From Candidatus Paralachnospira avium (GTDB lineage Bacteria > Bacillota > Clostridia > Lachnospirales > Lachnospiraceae): a stretch of 39,103 nucleotides of DNA. The position numbers and the translations under genes are program-made. The notes under the pieces were generated by a model that was not told where the DNA came from, did not search any database, and was given only the letters and a program-made list of their open reading frames with translations. Numbering within the stretch: position 1 is the first letter of the stretch; each line of letters begins with the position of its first letter. The DNA lies in contig CAJFUL010000032.1 in NCBI GenBank assembly GCA_904420245.1, positions 1-39,103 on the forward strand, written 5' to 3'. This document shows positions 24,374-32,588 of the stretch, piece by piece.

Positions 24374-25082
24374 TGTCTTCTCCTCCTTCGCATATCTTGA
24401 GAGCCTCTTCCGCATCCAGCAGCTCCCGCTCCACCTGGGAAAGCCGCTCTCTGGCCCTGTCCGTCCCGGCGGACAAAAGCCGCTCCCGCAGCGCCGAAAG
24501 CGTCTCCCGCTCCTTTCGCAGATACTGGAGGAGCACCGGATGGGCCTCCCTCAGCAGACTCCTCCCATAGCGCTCCTCGATGCGGGACCAGGGAACCTCC
24601 GTCCCTTTCCCTGGCCGCGCCTTCATGACGGTATAATATTTTCCCTCGTCCAGGACCATCTCCTCCGTCCGGATCGCAAACCCGTTCCGGAGGAGGTAAC
24701 GGCGCACAGCCGGGATCTCTGACTGGGGAGAGAGGATCAGGTACCGCAGACTCTCCACCGTCCGCCTCCCCTCCTCCAGGATCCGCACCATCAGGGGGCC
24801 GCCCATGCCGGCGATCACGGCGGCATCCGCTTCTCCTGGAGCCAGGGCGTGAAACCCGTCGCTCTTCCTCAGGACGATCTTATCCTCCAGCCCCTGCTCC
24901 CGCACATGGGTCCTGGCCCGTTCCAGGGGGCCGTCTCCCACATCCATGGCGATGGCCGACGGGGAGATCCCCTGCCGCACCAGAAAAATGGGAAGAAAGC
25001 CGTGGTCCGTCCCGATATCCGCCATCCTGTCTCCCGGCTCCGCCATGGCGGCCACAGCCGACAGCCTCTTTGACAATTCCAT
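24339..25082 (-). CDS. trmK: tRNA (adenine22-N1)-methyltransferase
   Basis: An SAM-dependent Rossmann methyltransferase of 247 residues that makes m1A22 in tRNA. The SAM loop MADIGTDHGFLPI (20-32), the AVIAGMGGPLM motif and the SPQSEIPAVRRYL segment are typical, and a C-terminal coiled-coil-like region (QYLRKERETLSALRERL) follows as in TrmK. It starts 12 bases after rpoD; the rpoD-trmK-nif3 order is common in Firmicutes and supports the call. Confidence 0.92.
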   Translation of the reverse strand: MELSKRLSAVAAMAEPGDRMADIGTDHGFLPIFLVRQGISPSAIAMDVGDGPLERARTHVREQGLEDKIVLRKSDGFHALAPGEADAAVIAGMGGPLMVRILEEGRRTVESLRYLILSPQSEIPAVRRYLLRNGFAIRTEEMVLDEGKYYTVMKARPGKGTEVPWSRIEERYGRSLLREAHPVLLQYLRKERETLSALRERLLSAGTDRARERLSQVERELLDAEEALKICEGGEDIDVLQGYRGMV

Positions 25083-25094
25083 GTATCTTAACCT

Positions 25095-26183
25095 CTATTC
25101 CAAATAGTCCTTCAGTTTCCGGCTCCTGCTGGGATGCCGCAGCTTCCGCAGGGCCTTGGCCTCGATCTGCCGGATCCTCTCTCTGGTCACGTTGAATTCC
25201 CGGCCCACCTCTTCCAGCGTGCGGCCCTCTCCGTCCAGCAGCCCGAACCGCATGCAGAGCACCTGCCGTTCCCGCTCGGAAAGCGTCCGCAGCACTTCCC
25301 CCAGCTGTTCCTTCAGCATGCTCCTGGCGGCAGCCTCCGCCGGCACCTGGACCCGCTCATCCTGGATGAAATCCGCCAGATGGCTGTCCTCCTCCTCGCC
25401 CACCGGAGTCTCCAAAGAGACCGGCTCCAGAGAAAGCTGTAGGATCTCCTGGACCCTGGACACGGGAAGCTCCATATACTCCGCCAGCTCCTCCGGTCCC
25501 GGCTCCCGGCCGCGCTCCTGGGCCAGCTTCCTGGAGGTTCGGATCACCCGGTTGATGGTCTCCACCATGTGGACGGGGATCCGGATGGTCCTGCCCTGAT
25601 CGGCAATGGCCCTGGTGATGGCCTGGCGGATCCACCAGGTGGCGTAGGTGCTGAACTTATACCCCTTCCTGTAGTCGAATTTTTCCACAGCCCGCATGAG
25701 CCCCAGGTTTCCCTCCTGGATCAGGTCCAGAAACTGCATGCCCCGGCCTCCGTACCGCTTGGCAATGCTGACCACCAGCCGCAGGTTGGCCTCCGCCAGC
25801 CTGCGGCCCGCCTCTTCATCTCCCTCGGCGATCCGCTTTCCCAGCTCCGCCTCCTCTCCCGGCGTTAAGAGCGGGATCTTCCCGATCTCCTTCAGATACA
25901 TCCGCACGGCATCTCCGGCCGCATCCGCCGCCGGCTCCGCTTCCGTCTCTGTCTCCTCCGTCCCGCCTTCCTCCGGGAACAAAAGCTCCTCCAGCGAATC
26001 GTTCCGTACCTCTATCCCTCCGGCCTCCAGGGCCTGGAAGGCCCGGTCGATGTGTTCCGGATCCAGACTGTCCTCTCCCAGGGCATCCATGATGTCCTGA
26101 TACTCCAGAGAATTCTGTCTCTGGGCCGCCGTCTGCAAAAGGGCTGCCAGCTTGTCCTCAAACCGGAGCGTGGCTGCTTTCAT
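25095..26183 (-). CDS. rpoD: Primary RNA polymerase sigma factor
   Basis: Housekeeping sigma-70 of 362 residues. Region 1.1-like N-terminus, an acidic linker ([14 protein letters not shown]), region 1.2 ([16 protein letters not shown]), region 2 with [21 protein letters not shown] and [16 protein letters not shown] for -10 recognition, region 3, and region 4 with the [24 protein letters not shown] for -35 binding are all present. It lies 49 bases downstream of dnaG. The promoters proposed elsewhere in the window use spacers of 16-18 bases, as expected for this factor. Confidence 0.97.
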   Translation of the reverse strand: MKAATLRFEDKLAALLQTAAQRQNSLEYQDIMDALGEDSLDPEHIDRAFQALEAGGIEVRNDSLEELLFPEEGGTEETETEAEPAADAAGDAVRMYLKEIGKIPLLTPGEEAELGKRIAEGDEEAGRRLAEANLRLVVSIAKRYGGRGMQFLDLIQEGNLGLMRAVEKFDYRKGYKFSTYATWWIRQAITRAIADQGRTIRIPVHMVETINRVIRTSRKLAQERGREPGPEELAEYMELPVSRVQEILQLSLEPVSLETPVGEEEDSHLADFIQDERVQVPAEAAARSMLKEQLGEVLRTLSERERQVLCMRFGLLDGEGRTLEEVGREFNVTRERIRQIEAKALRKLRHPSRSRKLKDYLE

Positions 26184-26232
26184 ATGACTCCCATCCTTCC
26201 GTCGCCGTTTCCTACTCGGCTATATTCTATCC

Positions 26233-27990
26233 TTAATTGAGAGAAATATGCAGTCCGTCAAGCTCTGCCTGCTCCTTTACCAGCGCCTGCAAAGCGGAGA
26301 TGTCAGACACCTGCCTGCTCTTCTCCTCCAGGCTGCGGCGCTTGATGCGCTTCACCGTCTCCGAAAAAGCTTTCTCCCGCTCTTCCTTCGTAAGCTCAGG
26401 CAGGGAGGTGTTGAACAGGGCCGCCACCTCCCGGTATTCTTCTTCATCGTTGATAAAATGGCTGAGGATCCCGGCCGGTTCCAGATTTCCCGCCTCCAGT
26501 CCCTCATAGACCATGGACGCCGCCTGCTTATAGAGGCCCTCGGAAAAATCCTCCGGTCCCAGGATCCCCTTTACCGCCCGGTACGCATCTCCGTCCTCGA
26601 TGAGCCAGGTCAGAAGGAGCCGCTCCGACTGGCGGATCCCGTCCGGCTTCGCCGTCTTTTCCCGGTCCTCCCGCGAGGGCGCCGGCGGCTTTGCCGCAAG
26701 TCCGATCTGGCCTCCCAGCCGGTTCACCAAAGCCTTGAGGCCGTCGAAGGCAATGCCGTATTTCCCGGCAGCCGCCTCCATATAATTTTCCCGCTCCAGC
26801 TTGTCCGAAAAACGCAGGAGCATCCTGGCCAGGCCGTTATGGAACTCCGTCTTCTGTTCCGGGTCCGCCATATCGTACTGCCGGTACAAAACGTCGGTCT
26901 CAAAGAGAAAGCTGTTTTCCGCCCGGCGGATCCGCTCCTCAAAGGCCTCCGCGCCCAGATTCTTGATGAACTCGTCCGGGTCCTTATAGGGCTTTAAGTC
27001 CAGCACCCTGGCGGAGATCCCCGCCTCCTTCAGGATGGGGATGGCCCGGAGGGCCGCTTTCACGCCCGCCCCGTCGCTGTCGTACGTCAGCACAGCCTGG
27101 TCCGTATAACGCCGCAGCAGATTGGCATGTCCCGCCGTGAAGGCGGTACCCAAGGAGGCCACCGCGTTGGAAAAGCCGGCCTGATGCATGGCGATCACAT
27201 CCATGTACCCTTCGCAGATCAGCATATAGGGCTTCCTGGCCGTCCTGGCGTAATTGAGCCCGTAGAGATTCCGGCTCTTGTCAAAGACCCTGGTCTCCGG
27301 AGAGTTCAGATATTTGGGCTCCCCCTCCCCCATGACCCGGCCTCCGAAACCGATGATCCGGCTGTTCGCGTCCATGATGGGGAACATGACCCGGTTCCAG
27401 AACTTGTCCCGGCCTCCCTTCTCAGAGAGGGTCACCAGTCCCGTCTCCTTCAGCAGGCTGTCGCTGTAGCCCTTCTGTTTCAGATACCGGTACAGATCGT
27501 CGCTGTACATATTGGAATACCCCAGTCCGAACCGCCGGATGGTCTCTTCCGTGAGGCCGCGGCCCGTCAGATACTCCCAGGCCCGCTTTCCGTTCCTTCC
27601 CTTCAGCTGGTAGTAGAAGTACTTCCCGGCCTCCTTGTTGACCTCCAGGACACGGCTGCGCAGATCCGCCTGCCTCCTGGCCTCGGCGCTCTCCTCCTCC
27701 TTCGGCAGCTGGATCCCGGCCCGCTCCGCCAGATGCTCCACCGCCTCCCGGAACGTGAAGTTCTCATATTCCATCAGAAAGGTGATGACGTTCCCTCCGG
27801 CGCCGCAGCCAAAACAGTAATACATCTGCTTGGAGGGAGTCACCGAAAAGGACGGAGTCTTCTCATTGTGAAAGGGGCAGAGACCGAAATAGGTGCTGCC
27901 CTTTTTCTGTAATTTGACATAGGAGGAGATCACTTCCACGATGTCGTTTCTGGACCGTATCTCCTCGATCAGTTCCTCTGGATAATACAT
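26233..27990 (-). CDS. dnaG: DNA primase
   Basis: Makes RNA primers at the replication fork, 585 residues. The N-terminal zinc finger has C38, H41, C59 and C62 (CPFHNEKTPSF...YCFGCG), the catalytic core includes the EGYMDVIAMHQAG Toprim motif, and a C-terminal helicase-interacting part follows. The frame continues upstream for 33 codons, but those overlap dgt and have no ribosome site; ATG 27990 follows GGGGATGG and matches the family N-terminus. It is 14 bases after dgt and precedes rpoD, the conserved macromolecular synthesis order. Confidence 0.97.
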   Translation of the reverse strand: MYYPEELIEEIRSRNDIVEVISSYVKLQKKGSTYFGLCPFHNEKTPSFSVTPSKQMYYCFGCGAGGNVITFLMEYENFTFREAVEHLAERAGIQLPKEEESAEARRQADLRSRVLEVNKEAGKYFYYQLKGRNGKRAWEYLTGRGLTEETIRRFGLGYSNMYSDDLYRYLKQKGYSDSLLKETGLVTLSEKGGRDKFWNRVMFPIMDANSRIIGFGGRVMGEGEPKYLNSPETRVFDKSRNLYGLNYARTARKPYMLICEGYMDVIAMHQAGFSNAVASLGTAFTAGHANLLRRYTDQAVLTYDSDGAGVKAALRAIPILKEAGISARVLDLKPYKDPDEFIKNLGAEAFEERIRRAENSFLFETDVLYRQYDMADPEQKTEFHNGLARMLLRFSDKLERENYMEAAAGKYGIAFDGLKALVNRLGGQIGLAAKPPAPSREDREKTAKPDGIRQSERLLLTWLIEDGDAYRAVKGILGPEDFSEGLYKQAASMVYEGLEAGNLEPAGILSHFINDEEEYREVAALFNTSLPELTKEEREKAFSETVKRIKRRSLEEKSRQVSDISALQALVKEQAELDGLHISLN

Positions 27991-28004
27991 CTTTCCATCC
28001 CCTG

Positions 28005-29009
28005 TCAGTCTTTCCACGCCTGCGGGATAAACAGCTCCGTGAAGGTATCGATGGCATACCCGTCGCTCATGCCGGCGATATAGTCGCACACGGCCCGCTC
28101 CCTGGAATCTCCCGACTCCATGAGATGCCTGTACTCCTCCGGAAGCTCCTCCACATGGCCCATGTAGTAGCCGAACAAGTCGGCCAGAAGCCTCTTGGCC
28201 TTGGGATCCTCTTTCTTGGAAACACTGTTGGTGTATACATGCTCAAACATGAAGGATCGAAGCTCCCGCATGGCCTTCTCCACATCCTCCGCCATCAGGA
28301 TCTCCGGCTTTCCCTGGCTGTTTTCGATGATGCTGTGGACCAGGGTATTGAGCCGCTCCCGCACCGTATGTCCCAGGATATCCGTATACTGGGACGGGAG
28401 CATCTCCTCCGTCAGGATCCCTGCCCGGATGGCGTCGTCGATATCGTGATTGATATAGGCGATCTTGTCGGAAAGACGCACCACCTTCCCCTCCAGAGTG
28501 TGAGGAGTCCCGGCTGTCCTGTGGTTCAGGATGCCGTCCCGCACTTCCCAGGTCAGGTTCAGGCCTCTTCCGTCCTTCTCCAGCCGCTCCACCACCCGGA
28601 CGCTCTGCTTATAATGGGCGAAGCCCTCGGAGCACACGGAATTGAGGGCGTCCTCCCCCGCGTGTCCGAAAGGCGTGTGTCCCAGGTCATGCCCCAGGGC
28701 AATGGCCTCCGTCAGCTCCTCATTGAGCCGCAGGGACTTGGCGATGGTCCTGGCGATCTGGGCCACTTCCAATGTGTGGGTCAGCCTGGTCCTGTAGTGG
28801 TCGCCCACCGGAGACAGGAACACCTGAGTTTTATGCTTCAGCCTGCGGAAGGATTTGCAGTGGAGGATCCTGTCCCGGTCCCGCTGGTATGCCGGCCGGA
28901 TGTCGCAGGGTTTCTCCTCCCTGTCCCTTCCTCTGGTATCCCTGCTGAGAGAGGCATAAGGGCTCAGATTCCTGGCTTCCATCTCTTCCAACTGTTCTCT
29001 GATGTTCAC
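28005..29009 (-). CDS. dgt: dGTP triphosphohydrolase-like protein (HD domain)
   Basis: An HD-domain phosphohydrolase of 334 residues, predicted to cleave dNTPs to nucleosides and triphosphate. The sequence has the SFRRLKHKTQVF segment, the HD metal residues H78 (THTLEVAQ) and H107-D108 (ALGHDLGHTPFGH), and a late Asp in VRLSDKIAYINHDIDD. The start is GTG at 29009, with AGGTGA six bases upstream. Placement before dnaG is common in Clostridia. It would affect dNTP pools in the same unit as primase. Confidence 0.92.
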   Translation of the reverse strand: MNIREQLEEMEARNLSPYASLSRDTRGRDREEKPCDIRPAYQRDRDRILHCKSFRRLKHKTQVFLSPVGDHYRTRLTHTLEVAQIARTIAKSLRLNEELTEAIALGHDLGHTPFGHAGEDALNSVCSEGFAHYKQSVRVVERLEKDGRGLNLTWEVRDGILNHRTAGTPHTLEGKVVRLSDKIAYINHDIDDAIRAGILTEEMLPSQYTDILGHTVRERLNTLVHSIIENSQGKPEILMAEDVEKAMRELRSFMFEHVYTNSVSKKEDPKAKRLLADLFGYYMGHVEELPEEYRHLMESGDSRERAVCDYIAGMSDGYAIDTFTELFIPQAWKD

Positions 29010-29059
29010 TCTGTCACCTGCCTTCTTATATTATATGCTGGGTTTCACAAATATAGTCT

Positions 29060-29065
29060 AGTATA
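29060..29065 (-). promoter_or_regulatory. -10 box of the dgt-dnaG-rpoD operon
   Basis: TATACT on the minus strand, 51 bases before the GTG of dgt. The best -35 at 17 bases (TTTTCT, 29088-29083) is weak, so the assignment is tentative. Confidence 0.4.
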
Positions 29066-29095
29066 CCACGGCGCCTGCCAATAGAAAAGACACTT

Positions 29096-30835
29096 TTACG
29101 GCAGGCTGTCCTCCACGCACAGGGCTCCGTACCCCACCTGGGGATTGGGATAGATCTGGAAGCCGGGCAGCGGCCTGGCTCCCCTGCGCAGGTATGCCTT
29201 CAGCTTTTCCCCGTACAGATAAGGGTCGTTTCCTCTTATGATCCCCCATTCCATCAGGAGGGCCGCCGCTCCCGACACAAAGGGCGCCGCGAAGGAGGTC
29301 CCGGTCACAGGCCCGTATCCTCCGCCGGCCTGCACCGTCTCCACCGCCACTCCGGGCGCGGCCAGATCCGGCTTCACCTGATTGGTCAGCCTGGTATATC
29401 CCCGTCCGGAAAAATCCGCATAGGTCAGATAACGGCCGTCATAGGCGCCCACGGTGATCACGTCCGACGCCGCCCCCGGGATCGTCAGGGTCACATCCGG
29501 AGAAGGCCGTTCAAACCTGGTGGAGCGGCCCAGAAGCTCCTCGCTGGGCAGCCACATATCGAACCTGCCTTCTACTATGCGCACCGGAGTCAGCTGGATC
29601 ATATAGATGCCGCTGTCCAGATAAGTCTCCTCCGGGATAAAGTCCAGATAGATCTCCTGGGCGCTGCTGTAGGGGATCGGCTCCCCGTAATAGACATAGA
29701 TCTCCGCTCCGGCCGTGGCATACCGGCTCACCGGCTGGGTTCTCTGGAAGGGGCCCAGCCGGACTCCCCTGGGCGTGACCAGCCGGATCTCAAATTCATC
29801 CACATAGGATTTCCAGATCTGCACCGTGAGACCTGTCTCATACTGGCCCACGATGAGCCGCACAAAGGTGCTCCCCGCCTCCCGGTCGGCCCCCTCCGGC
29901 AGCTGGGAGAGCACACCGGACACATGACCGCTCCCGGCTCCCTCGTTGCCGCTGCCTACGCAGATGGACAGCCTCCCCAGATTGGACACGTCGTTGAGAT
30001 ACGTCTCCAGCAGAGAATCTCCCTCATGGGAACCATACGTATTCCCGAAGCTGAGATTGATGACCAGGGGAAACCGGTAGGTCAGCATCTTCCTGACCGC
30101 ATAGTCCACCGCCTGCATAAGCTCCGTGGTCCTGGGAAATCCCCCGCCGGAATTCCCCAGCTTCACGACGATCAGGGCGCTCTCCGGCGCCATGCCCCTG
30201 TAGCGGCTGCCGCCCGCGCCGCCGTTTCCCGCCGCGATGCCGGCCACCGGCGTCCCGTGATTGGCAAAATCCTGGGAAGGCACCAAAGAACGGTCCCCTG
30301 CCTCCAGCGCCTCGTCGATCTGCTCCTTCGTATATTCTGTGCCGATGCGGTACCCCTCCGGAGGATTTCCCTCGATGGTCTGGTCCCACAGAAACAGGAT
30401 CCGGGATCTTCCCGCCTCATCCAGGAAGTCCTCCAGCCAGTAATCCACGCCGGAATCGATGACGGCGATGACGACGCCTCTGCCCAGGAGCGCGCGGTTT
30501 CCGGTCTGGACGGAGTCCGTACAGGAGATCCGCCTTCCCACAGCCGCCTCCAGGATCAGACGCTTGGGCTTTTCCACATACTCGATCTCCGGATGGGACG
30601 TGAGGAGCTCCACCTGGGACTCCGGGAGCGTCACGATGGCGTAATTGGTCAAAAGCTCCGTCACCGCTGCGCCTTCCTCCACCAACCCCTTGATGTTCCC
30701 CGTATATTTGACGATCAGATCCCAGGTCCTTTCCTCCGTATTGTAGCCCACATTCAGATCCATGGACCTTTCCCGGATCCTTTCGGGGACCCCGAATGCC
30801 AGATTCAGGACATTCTCCAGCTTTTCATCCGCCAT
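29096..30835 (-). CDS. S8 (subtilisin-like) serine protease, Csp-like
   Basis: A 579-residue subtilase with an intact triad: D127 (VIDSGVD), H193 (NHGTPVAG) and S514 (GTSFAAP). A folded region of about 240 residues lies between the oxyanion segment (VGSGNEGA) and the Ser motif, resembling the jelly-roll insert of Clostridial Csp proteases, which process the spore cortex hydrolase SleC during germination. No signal peptide is visible and residues 1-110 could be a propeptide. The ATG at 30835 (GGGAGCGG upstream) is chosen over one at 30883. It stands alone as a gene, so a germination role is inference from family likeness; other S8 functions are possible. Confidence 0.85.
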   Translation of the reverse strand: MADEKLENVLNLAFGVPERIRERSMDLNVGYNTEERTWDLIVKYTGNIKGLVEEGAAVTELLTNYAIVTLPESQVELLTSHPEIEYVEKPKRLILEAAVGRRISCTDSVQTGNRALLGRGVVIAVIDSGVDYWLEDFLDEAGRSRILFLWDQTIEGNPPEGYRIGTEYTKEQIDEALEAGDRSLVPSQDFANHGTPVAGIAAGNGGAGGSRYRGMAPESALIVVKLGNSGGGFPRTTELMQAVDYAVRKMLTYRFPLVINLSFGNTYGSHEGDSLLETYLNDVSNLGRLSICVGSGNEGAGSGHVSGVLSQLPEGADREAGSTFVRLIVGQYETGLTVQIWKSYVDEFEIRLVTPRGVRLGPFQRTQPVSRYATAGAEIYVYYGEPIPYSSAQEIYLDFIPEETYLDSGIYMIQLTPVRIVEGRFDMWLPSEELLGRSTRFERPSPDVTLTIPGAASDVITVGAYDGRYLTYADFSGRGYTRLTNQVKPDLAAPGVAVETVQAGGGYGPVTGTSFAAPFVSGAAALLMEWGIIRGNDPYLYGEKLKAYLRRGARPLPGFQIYPNPQVGYGALCVEDSLP

Positions 30836-30990
30836 AAGCCGCTCCCTGCCCGCTTTGTTCCATCCTATGCGGGAATCTCCCAAAATGTGCCGCCTTTTCC
30901 CGCCGCGCCCTGTTTCCCGCCGGACATGGACGGTCCTCCCGCGAAAGCGCGTTCTCTTCTCCGCGGAATATTCTTCCGGACTCCGCCGCA
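30836..30990. other. Upstream region of the S8 protease with GC-rich repeat flank
   Basis: Apart from the ribosome site of the protease no gene is supported. The segment CCGCGGAATATTCTTC (30961-30976) recurs with one change at 35496-35511 beside another repeat copy. I did not find a convincing promoter for the protease. Confidence 0.4.
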
Positions 30991-31048
30991 GCGCGCTCCC
31001 ACAGAGTGTTTTGCTCTATGGAAACGAAGTTTCCTATGGAGCAAAAAA
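30991..31048 (-). repeat. Terminator-linked palindromic repeat, copy B
   Basis: TTTTGCTCTAT-GGAAAC, a GAA loop, and GTTTCC-TATGGAGCAAAA make a long stem, with CTCCCACAGAG on the distal side. It starts in the T tract of the yggS terminator. Short open frames across it reading like YGNEVSY are an artefact of this sequence. Confidence 0.75.
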
Positions 31049-31068
31049 GACACGGGAAATTCCCGTGC
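31043..31068 (-). terminator. yggS terminator
   Basis: CACGGGA, three bases, TCCCGTG, then within two bases six T on the minus strand. It begins eight bases after the yggS stop codon and abuts palindromic repeat copy B. Confidence 0.8.
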
Positions 31069-31075
31069 CTTCCTG

Positions 31076-31774
31076 TCATAAATCTGTCGGATACTGCCTG
31101 GCTCCGAAGATGGCAGTCCCCACCCGTACCATGGTGGCGCCCTCCTCGATGGCCGTCTCGAAATCTCCGGTCATCCCCATGGACAGCTCCTCCATCTCCA
31201 CGCCGGGGATCTGGGCTTCCCGGATTTCCTGGGCCAGAGTCCTCATCTCCTTAAAATATACCCGGGCCTCCTCCGGTTTTTCCACAGGAGGCGCCACGGT
31301 CATCAGTCCCTTCACCTTCACATTGGGGAGTTTGGCGATCTCCAGGATGAGAGGCAGGGCCTCTTCCCTGGAAACCCCGCTCTTGGTCTCCTCCCCTCCG
31401 ATGTTGACCTCCACCAGGATCCGGCAGACGATGTCCCGCTTGGCCGCCTCCTTCTGGATCTCCTGGGCCAGGCGAAGGGAGTCCACAGAATGGATCATGC
31501 AGACTTTGTCCACGATATACTTGACCTTGTTGCGCTGCAAGTGTCCGATGAGATGCCACCGGAGCGGCTCCTGGATCTCCTCCATCTTGCCGCAGAGCTC
31601 CTGCACCTTATTCTCTCCAAAATCCACGATGCCGCAGTCCATGGCCTCCCGTATACTGGCCGCGGGCTTCGTCTTGCTGACGGCGATCAGCGTTACCTCT
31701 TCCCGTTTTCTTCCGGCCCGCTCACAGGCCGCCTGGATCCGCTTCTCCACCGATTCCAGATTTTCTCTCAACAT
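31076..31774 (-). CDS. yggS: YggS/PLPBP family pyridoxal-phosphate-binding protein
   Basis: A 232-residue single-domain TIM barrel that binds PLP and helps vitamin B6 and amino-acid balance; no catalytic activity is established. The PLP lysine is K34 in AVSKTKP, followed by DFGENKVQEL, WHLIGHLQRNK and the phosphate-binding GMTGDFE. The frame is open to 31843, but the ATG at 31774 has GAGGTGG upstream and begins the protein at the conserved N-terminus. It stands as its own unit, with promoter and terminator. Confidence 0.93.
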   Translation of the reverse strand: MLRENLESVEKRIQAACERAGRKREEVTLIAVSKTKPAASIREAMDCGIVDFGENKVQELCGKMEEIQEPLRWHLIGHLQRNKVKYIVDKVCMIHSVDSLRLAQEIQKEAAKRDIVCRILVEVNIGGEETKSGVSREEALPLILEIAKLPNVKVKGLMTVAPPVEKPEEARVYFKEMRTLAQEIREAQIPGVEMEELSMGMTGDFETAIEEGATMVRVGTAIFGARQYPTDL

Positions 31775-31814
31775 ATGGGTCCACCTCGATTTCTTATGCC
31801 CTAAAGCTGTTCCC

Positions 31815-31843
31815 ATATTAGCACATCCGCCGTCCTTTTGCAA
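31815..31843 (-). promoter_or_regulatory. yggS promoter
   Basis: On the minus strand TTGCAA (31843-31838), 17-base spacer, TAATAT (31820-31815) with TGC just before the hexamer. It overlaps the last codons of the upstream membrane-protein gene. Confidence 0.55.
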
Positions 31844-32453
31844 TCCTGCCCTTTAACAGAGGCTCTGCCATCCTCTTATTGAAAAACTCCACCACCGGAC
31901 CCATGCAGAAGGCCGTGATGACAGTCCCCGCCCCGACGGAAGCGCCCAGCGCCAGAGCCGCCGCCACGCAGAGGACATCGGTTCCCACGCGGCAGAAACG
32001 CAGGGATCTCCCTGTCCTGTCCCGGAGGATCAGAGCCGCCGCATCGTAGGCGGAGACCCCCAGGTCCGAAGTAAAATAGAGCGAAGTGCCTACGCACAGG
32101 ACCAGAAGACCGAAGATCAGAAGGAGCAGGCGGAAAAAAAGCTCCTCCCCCAGAGGCCCGGAGGCCTCCAGGATCCCATCCGATACAAACTGGACGATAT
32201 ATCCGATGCCGAAGAGATTCACCACCGTGGCGATCCCGATATAGTGCCTGTCAAGGATCCAGACCGCCGCCAGGAGCAGGCCGTTGATGAGCACATAGAT
32301 GGTCCCGTACTGGATCCCCGCCGCCATGCCGATCCCCGTCACCGCTCCCGTGAAGGGATCTGTCCCCAGGGCCGCCGCCTTGATAAAGCCGCAGCCGATG
32401 CCGCTGAACACCACGCCTGCCACCGTCATCCAGATCCGTTTTTGATCTTTCAT
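31818..32453 (-). CDS. YczE/YitT-type integral membrane protein
   Basis: A 211-residue protein with about five membrane segments. N-terminal FSGIGCGFIKAAALGTDPFTG, ATVVNLFGIGYIVQF, TSLYFTSDLGVSAYDA and TVITAFCMGPVVEFFNK are typical of the YczE/YyaS family. Its function is unknown; some relatives are next to antibiotic or regulatory genes. GGGAGGG precedes the ATG. It is divergent from the AraC-type gene, and the two promoters overlap with two direct repeats between them, so AraC control of this gene is likely (inference). Confidence 0.83.
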   Translation of the reverse strand: MKDQKRIWMTVAGVVFSGIGCGFIKAAALGTDPFTGAVTGIGMAAGIQYGTIYVLINGLLLAAVWILDRHYIGIATVVNLFGIGYIVQFVSDGILEASGPLGEELFFRLLLLIFGLLVLCVGTSLYFTSDLGVSAYDAAALILRDRTGRSLRFCRVGTDVLCVAAALALGASVGAGTVITAFCMGPVVEFFNKRMAEPLLKGRIAKGRRMC

Positions 32454-32477
32454 AAAACCCTCCCTGCAAAAAGGCTC

Positions 32478-32505
32478 TTGATTTTTTTCCGTTTTTCATT
32501 ATAAT
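32478..32505 (+). promoter_or_regulatory. araC-type gene promoter
   Basis: TTGATT (32478-32483), 16-base spacer, perfect TATAAT (32500-32505). The -10 overlaps that of the opposite promoter within ATTATAAT. Confidence 0.6.
32498..32503 (-). promoter_or_regulatory. -10 box of the YczE-type gene
   Basis: TATAAT on the minus strand, 44 bases before the gene. There is no good -35 box (AGAAAA), and direct repeats occupy the region just upstream, as in activator-dependent promoters. Confidence 0.5.
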
Positions 32506-32525
32506 CGCAATAAAAAGGAGTTTTC

Positions 32526-32556
32526 TATAACGATCATCGGATTTTTTATAACAATC
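32526..32556. promoter_or_regulatory. Direct repeats, candidate AraC-family binding sites
   Basis: TATAACGATC (32526-32535) and TATAACAATC (32547-32556) are direct repeats differing at one of ten bases, spaced 21 bases apart, which is two helix turns. They sit at about -40 and -61 of the YczE-gene promoter and downstream of the regulator's own predicted start. Confidence 0.5.
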
Positions 32557-32588
32557 CTGCGGTATTTCCCATCAGGAGGCACGGAAAT

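Noticed and set aside
30762-31856. Plus-strand frame crossing repeat copy B and the yggS gene
   Set aside because: Reads through a palindrome and a terminator and is opposite a well-supported gene; the YGNEVSY-like peptide recurs only because the repeat does.
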